Of a DNA stretch of 5,033 nt, positions 1 to 5,033 are shown in pieces. Position numbers and translations under genes: made by a program. The stretch comes from Thermodesulfobacteriales bacterium. Lineage in GTDB: Bacteria; Desulfobacterota_D; UBA1144; Nemesobacterales; UBA2774. The notes beneath the pieces were generated by a model, which saw only the letters and a list, made by a program, of their open reading frames with translations, did not search any database and was not told the origin of the DNA. Within the stretch, counting starts at the first letter, position 1, and every line of letters starts with the position of its first letter. The stretch lies in the NCBI GenBank assembly GCA_004525335.1, contig SPCL01000150.1, positions 1-5,033 of the forward strand, written 5' to 3'.

Positions 1-795
1 ATTCTCAGTGAAAATATGTCTTGCGACATTCTGAGATTTAGCCTTGTTTACAAGATCTCCATATGAGATGATGTCGGGATTGAACTCAAGCTCTACAACC
101 TCATGACCACCCATGAAACCGGGCTTAGTCGAAATAACACCATTAACATTGGCGAGCTTCCCTTCACCTACCCAAAAGCAGTGCATAGCAAATACCGCAC
201 GTTCCGACCTTCCGTTATTAACATTGAGCTCTTGCGCCAAGAGACTTAGATATGGAGGCACGCCCTTATTATCATTCTCTAGAGCTGTAATCATGGCTCT
301 TACTAGCCCCGCCTTTGTATAATCCCCGTTTAATCTTGGAACAAGCTCTTTTCTATCTGGGGCAATAATTCTCACAACAGGATTATTCCAGGAAGGCTCT
401 CCAAACGATTTAAGAACTTGTTCATCAGCTCCCCCGTGATTGTTATACACCGCAACTGGAACAAACAATGTTTCAATCGCTTCTACTATTTGCGGATGAC
501 TGAGCACATTCTTCCCGTAACCGGAAGATGTACTGCAACCCGGCACTTCTTGAAATAAAACAAGTAGCGGTTTGTTCTCTTGTTTAGCTTTGGCGGCGGC
601 CTCGTCATAATTTCTAATCCAGTCTACTTGACCAAGCTCAACCGGCGCGTCTTTAATGTCTTGAAGTTCGGCCAATGTAATGGATGAGTTCAACTCACCA
701 TTGGTATTATCTTCTTTTGCATTACCTGGTGAAAGAAAAGCATAAAACAAAAAAACGCTGGCTAATATAGGAATTGCCAATAAATATTTATTCAT
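1..795 (-). CDS. Exported thioredoxin-fold protein fused to an MsrA-like domain (partial, 3' end outside window)
   Basis: The reading frame is open from ATG at 795 to the left edge, giving 265 residues and no stop. Residues 1-26 look like a signal peptide: Lys3, a hydrophobic stretch at about 4-21, and a possible cleavage after GNA at 26, so the protein probably acts in the periplasm or envelope. Residues about 55-180 resemble a thioredoxin-like fold (PLLVLFQEVPGC, then FVPVAVYNNHGGADE and FGEPSWNNPVVRI), but the usual CXXC position shows only one cysteine, Cys87 in GCSTSSG. Residues about 200-255 match the start of peptide methionine sulfoxide reductase A: MHCFW with candidate catalytic Cys206, then GVISTKPGFMGG, EVVELEFNPD and ISYGDL. 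MsrA enzymes reduce methionine-S-sulfoxide in proteins. The domain is cut off, so the resolving cysteine and complete catalytic set cannot be judged. The fusion is clear; its activity is inferred. It is transcribed divergently from the zincin-purU operon. Confidence 0.85.
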   Translation of the reverse strand, partial: MNKYLLAIPILASVFLFYAFLSPGNAKEDNTNGELNSSITLAELQDIKDAPVELGQVDWIRNYDEAAAKAKQENKPLLVLFQEVPGCSTSSGYGKNVLSHPQIVEAIETLFVPVAVYNNHGGADEQVLKSFGEPSWNNPVVRIIAPDRKELVPRLNGDYTKAGLVRAMITALENDNKGVPPYLSLLAQELNVNNGRSERAVFAMHCFWVGEGKLANVNGVISTKPGFMGGHEVVELEFNPDIISYGDLVNKAKSQNVARHIFTEN

Positions 796-798
796 ATC

Positions 799-805
799 TC
801 ACCTC
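799..805 (-). promoter_or_regulatory. Strong Shine-Dalgarno site for the thioredoxin/MsrA-like gene
   Basis: Read on the minus strand this is GAGGTGA, a seven-base match to the 16S anti-Shine-Dalgarno complement. The GAGG core sits six bases before ATG at 795. It fixes the start codon and shows that this edge-truncated frame is a real gene. It is the clearest ribosome binding site in the window. Confidence 0.8.
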
Positions 806-933
806 TTTATCTGTTATATAAGTCTTGCAAATAACTTCTTCTCTATCATATGATAATGGAAAATGCAAAAAGGTTGTATATAAAGTTTTGCGCCACATAA
901 TTACCTAATGCCATTTCATATCGTATATACAGA

Positions 934-962
934 TTGAAAGCCTCTAAAACATGATATAGTAT
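934..962 (+). promoter_or_regulatory. Candidate sigma-70-type promoter for the zincin-purU operon
   Basis: TTGAAA at 934-939 (five of six to the -35 consensus) and TAGTAT at 957-962 (four of six to -10) are separated by 17 bases. An overlapping alternative -10, TATAGT at 955-960, would give a 15-base spacer. Transcription would start near 969, leaving about 30 bases of leader before GTG at 1000. The site lies in the 204-bp divergent region 796-999, which otherwise holds AT-rich sequence and a 12-base palindrome. The match is by eye in AT-rich DNA, so it is only plausible. Confidence 0.4.
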
Positions 963-999
963 TTACTGGATTTCATAATAAACTTGGTAGGTTGGAAAA

Positions 1000-1371
1000 G
1001 TGAATAGAAAAAAATTTGAAGATTTGGTAGACACCGCATATGAGAAAATCCCTCAGAAATTTAGGGATAAGATCGATAACGTTGCTATAATGGTAGAGGA
1101 TTATCCTAGCGCTGAGGATCTTGAAAAATTAAAGATCAGAGGAAAAGGCTTGCTGCTTGGGCTTTATAGAGGAACTCCGCTACATCAGAGAAGCGTTTGG
1201 CAGGGGGTCAGATTGCCCGATGAAATAGTGCTTTACCAAAAGGATATTGAGAAGGTATGCAGAACTGAAAGTGAAATAGAAGAGAGAGTAAATGAGGTTC
1301 TTCAGCACGAGATAGCTCATTATTTTGGTTTAAATGATGATGAGATATACGAGCTGATGGGAAGACACTGA
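1000..1371 (+). CDS. Small zincin-like metallopeptidase family protein
   Basis: A 123-residue protein starting with GTG. An in-frame TAG at 988-990 rules out a longer form, and a modest purine-rich site (GGTAGG, 985-990) precedes the start. The C-terminus carries HEIAHYFGLND, which fits HExxHxxGxxD: His103 and His107 are candidate zinc ligands, Glu104 the general base and Asp113 a possible third ligand. Size, motif position near the C-terminus, and the central RGTPLHQRS and PDEIVLYQ segments match the short zincin-like metallopeptidase family (the Pfam Zincin_1 type), whose members are usually about 110-130 residues. There is no signal peptide or membrane segment, so it is probably cytoplasmic. 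The physiological substrate of this family is not known to me, so peptidase activity is inferred from the motif. It is the first gene of the rightward unit, 27 bases before purU. Confidence 0.85.
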   Translation: MNRKKFEDLVDTAYEKIPQKFRDKIDNVAIMVEDYPSAEDLEKLKIRGKGLLLGLYRGTPLHQRSVWQGVRLPDEIVLYQKDIEKVCRTESEIEERVNEVLQHEIAHYFGLNDDEIYELMGRH

Positions 1372-1398
1372 TCACTAATTATTACGGATAAAGAACAA

Positions 1399-2271
1399 AT
1401 GAGCGCCAAACAAGAGAATCAATCTGCAACATTACTTATCCACTGCCCGGATAAAAAGGGTTTGGTTTCAGCCATTACTGAATTTATTTTCAAGAATGAC
1501 GGCAACATTCTATATCTAGATCAACATGTTGATGCAGAGCAAAAGGTGTTTTTCATGAGAGTAGAATGGGATCTGACTAACTTCACGATACCTGCTGACA
1601 AAATTGGAGAGTACTTTGACACCTTGATCGGTGGAAAGTTTGAAATGCAGTGGCGGCTCTACTTCTCAGACTATACTCCAAGAATGGCTATTTTTGTATC
1701 AAAGATGTCCCACTGTCTTCATGACATTTTATCTCGCAGCCAGTCTGGAGAATGGAATGTAGAAGTTCCTATTATCATAAGCAATCATCCTGACCTTGAA
1801 CCAATAGCTAAGAATTTTGGGATTGATTTTCACATGGTTGAAGTTACTAAGGATAATAAGCAAGAGGACGAACAAAAGCAACTAGACTTGCTTAAACAAT
1901 ACAATATAGACTTTGTCGTTCTAGCTAGATACATGCAGATTTTGAGTGATGATTTTGTATCGCATTATCCAAATAAAATTATAAATATACATCATTCATT
2001 TCTGCCGGCTTTTCCCGGGGCAAAACCTTATCACTCTGCATACCAGCGGGGCGTAAAGATTATCGGCGCCACGAGCCACTATGTCACTGCTGAGTTGGAC
2101 GCGGGCCCCATTATCGAACAAAACGTAGTACGTGTGAGCCACAAAGACAATATTGAAGACCTTGTTAGAAAAGGGCGTGATCTTGAAAAAGTAGTCCTTT
2201 CTCAAGCTATCTGGCACCATCTGAAACGTCATATTCTGGTATACGGCAACCGTACTTTAATTTTTGATTGA
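1399..2271 (+). CDS. purU: Formyltetrahydrofolate deformylase
   Basis: The enzyme hydrolyses 10-formyl-tetrahydrofolate to formate and tetrahydrofolate (EC 3.5.1.10), balancing one-carbon pools and supplying formate, for example to PurT-type purine synthesis. The 290 residues match the usual family length. Residues about 11-88 form an ACT domain (LLIHCPDKKGLVSAITEFI), the regulatory module that in Escherichia coli PurU responds to methionine and glycine. Residues about 93-285 form the formyltransferase-type catalytic domain, with INIHHSFLPAFPGAKPYH, GVKIIGATSHYV and LDAGPIIEQ. The catalytic triad equivalent to that of glycinamide ribonucleotide formyltransferase is intact: Asn196, His198 and Asp234. 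The C-terminal GRDLEK and GNRTLIF segments are also typical. The ATG at 1399 is preceded by a weak GGATAAAG element. The stop codon TGA shares its last base with the next start, suggesting co-transcription and translational coupling. Confidence 0.97.
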   Translation: MSAKQENQSATLLIHCPDKKGLVSAITEFIFKNDGNILYLDQHVDAEQKVFFMRVEWDLTNFTIPADKIGEYFDTLIGGKFEMQWRLYFSDYTPRMAIFVSKMSHCLHDILSRSQSGEWNVEVPIIISNHPDLEPIAKNFGIDFHMVEVTKDNKQEDEQKQLDLLKQYNIDFVVLARYMQILSDDFVSHYPNKIINIHHSFLPAFPGAKPYHSAYQRGVKIIGATSHYVTAELDAGPIIEQNVVRVSHKDNIEDLVRKGRDLEKVVLSQAIWHHLKRHILVYGNRTLIFD

Positions 2272-2717
2272 TGGTTATGATAAAATTCACAACGCTAAGT
2301 CTTCTATTAATGTTTTCAATAATTGTCACCTACCCCTCTACATCCTATGGATCCGATTATGGGGAAATTGCATTTTCTAATCCCCAATTTGAGAAAGTTA
2401 AGCTGATCAGCCAAGGGAAGCTATTAAATGTCATAGACTATGTCGTGCCTTACAAATACACCGTCTTTATGTTTTATGCTGACTGGTGCGCGCCTTGCGG
2501 ACCGCTCAAGAAAAAACTTGCCGAGTTAGCTCAGAGGGTTGATACAATGGCGTTAAGAGAGCTTGATATAATTGACCTGGAGAATCCGCTGGTTAAATAT
2601 TACAACTTGCCTGCAATACCGTATTTTTTGGTTTACGGCCCCGATGGGAATTTTGTAGAACGCGGCCCAATGCTTTCCAAAAAACTTCTAAAAACAATTG
2701 CATCTCAAAACCAATAA
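2271..2717 (+). CDS. Exported thioredoxin-like protein with CXXC active site
   Basis: I place the start at ATG 2271, which overlaps the purU stop as TGATG. A TTG at 2268 (one codon longer) and an ATG at 2277 are alternatives, and none has a clear ribosome binding site, so translation probably depends on purU. The product is 148 residues. Residues about 5-27 are a hydrophobic export signal, with a possible signal peptidase cut after SYG near 27. The mature part is a single thioredoxin fold: FMFYADWCAPCGPLKKKL holds the redox pair Cys73 and Cys76, and LPAIPYFLVY holds the expected cis-proline, Pro117. Such proteins act as thiol-disulfide oxidoreductases in the periplasm or as lipid-anchored forms, but I see no lipobox cysteine here. 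Partner and direction (reductant or oxidant) are unknown. The exported MsrA-like fusion encoded divergently to the left is a conceivable partner, which is inference only. Confidence 0.88.
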   Translation: MVMIKFTTLSLLLMFSIIVTYPSTSYGSDYGEIAFSNPQFEKVKLISQGKLLNVIDYVVPYKYTVFMFYADWCAPCGPLKKKLAELAQRVDTMALRELDIIDLENPLVKYYNLPAIPYFLVYGPDGNFVERGPMLSKKLLKTIASQNQ

Positions 2718-2736
2718 ATAGTCTCATAAACTGCCT

Positions 2737-3378
2737 ATGTCCAACAATATCTCCCTAGAAATTAAGAATCTGACCGGCTTCCTTAAAGGCTGGTATAACG
2801 AAATTGTCGTTATTTCTTTTGCGACTCTTTTTATGATTCTCCATTACCATCATCAGATAGAAAATTTCTGGATTAGCTCGTTCGTTTATTTTGGCGTTCT
2901 TCCGATACTAACCATCGTCATTTTTCTTAGGAAAAACCCTCTGGACTTCGGCTTGCGTATAGGAAACTACAAAGTATGGATTCCATATGTTTTAATATTT
3001 CTTGCCATAGCAGTTCCCGTACTCTATTTAAGCTCCGACATGTCTTCCGTACAGGGTTACTACCGCTCCCATAGAAACTTTGACCTGCTTACTTATGCAC
3101 TCCAAATGGGGGTCTACATGCTGGGCTGGGAGTTCTTATTCCGCGGGTTCATGCTGTTTGGACTGAAGGATAAATTCAAAGAAGGGAGCATTATTATCCA
3201 GATGATTCCCTTTGTACTTCTGCACTTCGGAAAGCCTGAGATAGAAACAATCAGCACTATATTTACAGGCATTTTATGGGGATACATATGCTACCGTGGG
3301 AAATCTTTCTGGCCGGCTTACATAATGCATATGGTGGTTAATGTATCGAACAAAGCGTTTGTGCTGGGCCTGGTTTAG
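2737..3378 (+). CDS. CPBP-family glutamic-type intramembrane protease
   Basis: A 213-residue protein with several hydrophobic segments (roughly residues 22-37, 47-64, 80-98, 120-135, 151-165, 172-188 and 192-210), so it sits in the inner membrane. The C-terminal half carries the family motifs: GWEFLFRG with Glu132 and Arg136, FVLLH with Phe159 and His163, and HMVVN with His198 and Asn202. These correspond to EExxxR, FxxxH and HxxxN/D of CPBP (Abi, CAAX-protease-like) proteins. The first glutamate of the EE pair is Trp131 here, while the second is kept; I have seen WEF-type motifs in this family, so it may still be active. Known relatives process prenylated CAAX proteins in eukaryotes or protect against bacteriocins, but many bacterial members have no known substrate. 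The gene begins 19 bases after the thioredoxin gene with no clear ribosome binding site. It ends immediately beside the convergent VOC stop codon. Confidence 0.88.
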   Translation: MSNNISLEIKNLTGFLKGWYNEIVVISFATLFMILHYHHQIENFWISSFVYFGVLPILTIVIFLRKNPLDFGLRIGNYKVWIPYVLIFLAIAVPVLYLSSDMSSVQGYYRSHRNFDLLTYALQMGVYMLGWEFLFRGFMLFGLKDKFKEGSIIIQMIPFVLLHFGKPEIETISTIFTGILWGYICYRGKSFWPAYIMHMVVNVSNKAFVLGLV

Positions 3379-3837
3379 TTACTTATATTCAGTAATTTCG
3401 AGAAGCACACCGTCAGGATCATGAAAGTAACAAAGCGTCTTACGCACTGGGTTCTGGGCTACAAGAGTTGCAGGGACAGCGATAGGTTCACTCAGCAGTT
3501 TTACCCCAGCATTTTTTAATTGTTGAGCAGCCTCTTGAATATTATCAACTCTAAGGGCTATGTGACGAAGACCAATTGTATTTGCTATAGAATTAGCAGG
3601 GATCGAATCACCGGTTGGGGTTTTGTAGCAAAGTAGCTCAATCTTGGGTTCTCCCTCTGGGGCAATGATAAAAGCTACATCTGCATTTACTCCCTTAAGA
3701 CCTACTATGGAGTCTATCCACTCGCCCTCGAGGTGCACCGTGTTAATCTTCTCAAACCCGAGAACCTTGGTGTAAAATTCCACCGATCTATCCAGGTCTG
3801 ATACTACTATATTTAAATGGTCTATAGATTTGATCAT
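3379..3837 (-). CDS. VOC-family (glyoxalase/bleomycin resistance fold) metalloenzyme
   Basis: A 152-residue protein made of two paired beta-alpha-beta-beta-beta modules, roughly residues 4-70 and 88-150. The opening IDHLNIVVSDLDRSVEFYT and the closing CYFHDPDGVLLEITEY are hallmarks of the vicinal oxygen chelate superfamily. All four usual metal-ligand positions are filled: His7, Glu67, His92 and Glu147, which supports a divalent-metal enzyme. Possible activities include lactoylglutathione lyase, methylmalonyl-CoA epimerase-like or other lyase or isomerase reactions; the sequence alone does not choose, so no symbol is given. There is no signal peptide, so it should be cytoplasmic. ATG at 3837 is the only sensible start: upstream codons in frame run to a TAA at 3889-3891 without another ATG, GTG or TTG, and the ribosome binding site is weak. 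It lies 77 bases downstream of the TIR-like gene on the same strand. Confidence 0.92.
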   Translation of the reverse strand: MIKSIDHLNIVVSDLDRSVEFYTKVLGFEKINTVHLEGEWIDSIVGLKGVNADVAFIIAPEGEPKIELLCYKTPTGDSIPANSIANTIGLRHIALRVDNIQEAAQQLKNAGVKLLSEPIAVPATLVAQNPVRKTLCYFHDPDGVLLEITEYK

Positions 3838-3845
3838 ATGCTTAT

Positions 3846-3887
3846 TAGATACTAGTTTGTAATGTATGCTATAATAGATAGATACTA
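3846..3887. repeat. Pair of 9-base direct repeats around an extended -10-like element
   Basis: TAGATACTA occurs at 3846-3854 and again at 3879-3887, 33 bases apart start to start, close to three helical turns. Between them, on the plus strand, TGCTATAAT (3867-3875) is a perfect extended -10 match, although no convincing -35 precedes it. The arrangement sits between the VOC start codon and the TIR-like stop codon. It could be a regulator site for the VOC gene, or a promoter facing the 3' end of the TIR-like gene in antisense. In AT-rich DNA both may be chance. Confidence 0.35.
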
Positions 3888-3914
3888 ATTATTTATCCCA
3901 ATCAAAAAATTTAC

Positions 3915-4670
3915 TCATTCCTCCATTTTAACCCTTCTCGGAGTTCCTTTTAACATAATAGTATTATCACCTTCTTCTACTATCTTTAAATTCATTTTCA
4001 GAGCCATTACCTTAATATGTATTTTGGTTGTACCAGGAAATAAGTTTAGATCGTCATCTAGTTTATTGAAATTTAATGCCACATCACTAATAAGACTTTT
4101 ATTTTGTCTAAGCCAAGAGTTCAACATTACAATGCTATCACTTTCAGTGGCTTTTTCTTCTTCTGAAGGAGTATCACTATCTTCTTCGCTTTGATCATTA
4201 CTTCCTAGATCTTTCAATATACCCCTTATTGTGTGACAAGCTGGTCCGAGCGCTGCTTCTAAATTACCGTCGCTTCTATCTGTCGGAAAATCGAGTGGTG
4301 TTAATCCTAATAAATCAGTAGGTAAATGAAGTTCCTCTCCGCGTTGTTTAAAGATAAAACTTCTGCCTTGTCCTAATCGTCCGATAAATAAACCCAATTC
4401 AAAGATGACATTATCACGAGTAGTTTTTTCCTTAACATCCCTAATCGTTGTTAAGTCATCTCCGGTAAATACGAATATTCCAAAGTCATTGTCGTCCAAT
4501 GCTTTTAACAAAGAATCTAAGGATGTCCTTGATGGTTTGAATATACTTTGGGGCCATACAGTAACATCAGCGTCATATTCTAAATTTTTCTGTATTGCAT
4601 AGGAGATATTTAAGCTTTCTGCAGATGAACCAATAAAGATTTTAGGTTTTGTTTCTGTTTTCTTTTCCAT
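3915..4670 (-). CDS. TIR-like nucleotide-binding protein (CAP12/PycTIR-type domain) with unrecognised C-terminal domain
   Basis: A 251-residue protein with no signal or membrane segment. Residues about 9-150 form a TIR-like domain of the predicted nucleotide-binding family (Pfam PF10137). KIFIGSSAES is the first strand and loop, VTVWPQSIF contains Trp39, FGIFVFTGDD is a core strand, and TRDNVIFELGLFIGRLG is the family signature with Glu91 the likely catalytic glutamate for NAD cleavage. The same domain type serves as the NAD-degrading effector in TIR-STING (Cap12) CBASS and in Pycsar TIR proteins. Here it is followed by an acidic Ser/Glu/Asp-rich linker (about 155-179) and a 73-residue C-terminal part that I do not recognise; its alternating pattern (IHIKVMALKMNLKIVEEGDNTIML stretch, 217-240) could be a small helix-strand fold. 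There is no cyclase or STING domain beside it. A stand-alone defence or stress NADase is plausible but unproven. The start ATG at 4670 has only a weak GGTG before it. Confidence 0.85.
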   Translation of the reverse strand: MEKKTETKPKIFIGSSAESLNISYAIQKNLEYDADVTVWPQSIFKPSRTSLDSLLKALDDNDFGIFVFTGDDLTTIRDVKEKTTRDNVIFELGLFIGRLGQGRSFIFKQRGEELHLPTDLLGLTPLDFPTDRSDGNLEAALGPACHTIRGILKDLGSNDQSEEDSDTPSEEEKATESDSIVMLNSWLRQNKSLISDVALNFNKLDDDLNLFPGTTKIHIKVMALKMNLKIVEEGDNTIMLKGTPRRVKMEE

Positions 4671-4718
4671 AACACCAATAATTTATTACACAATTCGCCA
4701 GTAATCAATTGTTAACGA

Positions 4719-5033
4719 TTAATGCCCTTCAAATTTCACCTTCTTATCTTTAAGAGCTTTTATAGCTTGTTGAAGTCCTCCCATGGTTAGAGGGAACATA
4801 CGGTCTTTCATAAACTCCCTCACCATACCGATTGATTCAGTGTACTTCCACTCATCAACAGGCGCAGGGTTAAGCCAAACTATATCTGAGAACTGGTTCT
4901 TAAGACGTTCAAGCCACACAAAGCCTGCTTCATCATTGCTATGCTCGACACTTCCGTTCGGATATAAAAGCTCATACGGAGACATCGAGGCGTCACCTAC
5001 TATGATTACCTTATAATCACTGTTGTAAGTATG
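4719..5033 (-). CDS. VWA-domain (CoxE-like) protein, C-terminal 104 residues (5' end outside window)
   Basis: The frame is open from the right edge to TAA at 4719-4721. The visible part begins HTYNSDYKVIIVGDASMSPYELL, so the ATG at 4985 is an internal methionine rather than a start. KVIIVGDASMSPYEL and the later DIVWLNPAP, YTESIGMVREFM and RMFPLTMGGLQQAIKAL segments match the end of the von Willebrand factor A domain of CoxE-family proteins, which in full are several hundred residues long. Those proteins commonly pair with a MoxR-type AAA ATPase and are thought to act as chaperones or metal-insertion factors. Whether a MoxR gene lies upstream cannot be seen here, and the metal-binding MIDAS motif should lie in the missing part. 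The stop codon is 48 bases before the TIR-like start on the same strand, so the two could be co-transcribed. Confidence 0.82.
   Translation of the reverse strand, partial: HTYNSDYKVIIVGDASMSPYELLYPNGSVEHSNDEAGFVWLERLKNQFSDIVWLNPAPVDEWKYTESIGMVREFMKDRMFPLTMGGLQQAIKALKDKKVKFEGH

Noticed and set aside
113..322. Plus-strand open frame of 69 codons
   Set aside because: It lies antisense to the clearly coding thioredoxin/MsrA-like gene, has no ribosome binding site and no recognisable protein features.
1996..2232. Minus-strand open frame of 78 codons
   Set aside because: It is opposite the conserved catalytic core of purU and has no family features; it is a shadow of that gene.
4405..4602. Plus-strand open frame of 65 codons
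   Set aside because: It is antisense to the TIR-like domain, whose minus-strand motifs are unmistakable.
3915..4670. A complete CBASS or Pycsar system
   Set aside because: Only the TIR-like effector-type domain is present; no cyclase, STING or other accessory protein is encoded in the window.
4671..4718. Inverted repeat (TAATC and GATTA arms) between the VWA and TIR-like genes as a terminator
   Set aside because: The arms are only five AT-rich base pairs with a ten-base loop and no T-tract, too weak for an intrinsic terminator.
4719..4985. An 88-residue complete small protein starting at 4985
   Set aside because: The frame stays open to the window edge and the residues upstream (KVIIVGDAS) belong to the VWA family pattern, so 4985 is an internal methionine.
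4783..5016. Plus-strand open frame of 77 codons
   Set aside because: It is antisense to the conserved C-terminus of the VWA/CoxE-like protein.

Overview
The window looks like an ordinary stretch of chromosome from a Gram-negative bacterium. It is moderately AT-leaning, with gene density and short intergenic gaps typical of bacteria and two proteins with apparent export signals. The protein types (a secreted thioredoxin/MsrA-like fusion, PurU, a short zincin, a CPBP membrane protease with a GWEFLFRG motif, and a VWA/CoxE-type protein) resemble combinations I associate with deltaproteobacterial or Dadabacteria-like lineages. The sequence does not settle the taxonomy. I see no rRNA, tRNA, CRISPR array, insertion sequence or origin.

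Layout. Positions 1-795 (minus) hold the N-terminal 265 residues of an exported thioredoxin-fold protein joined to an MsrA-like domain; its 3' end lies outside the window. A 204-bp divergent intergenic region follows (796-999), with a plausible promoter facing right. Four plus-strand genes at 1000-3378 form a likely operon: a small HExxH zincin, purU (formyltetrahydrofolate deformylase), an exported CXXC thioredoxin that overlaps purU by one base, and a CPBP-type intramembrane protease. Its last stop codon abuts the stop codon of a convergent minus-strand block: a VOC/glyoxalase-fold enzyme (3379-3837), a TIR-like nucleotide-binding protein with an unrecognised C-terminal domain (3915-4670), and the C-terminal 104 residues of a VWA/CoxE-family protein (4719-5033, running off the right edge).

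How the genes may work together. PurU releases formate and tetrahydrofolate from 10-formyl-tetrahydrofolate, linking the operon to one-carbon metabolism. The two exported thioredoxin-fold proteins on either side of the divergent region suggest a cell-envelope redox theme, one of them possibly connected to methionine sulfoxide repair; this is inference. The most unusual gene is the TIR-like protein. Its core matches the family that supplies NAD-degrading effectors to CBASS and Pycsar anti-phage systems, yet no cyclase or STING domain lies beside it in this window, and its C-terminal part is strikingly AT-rich. It could be a stand-alone defence or stress effector. Overall the window is mostly housekeeping, with that one candidate accessory gene.
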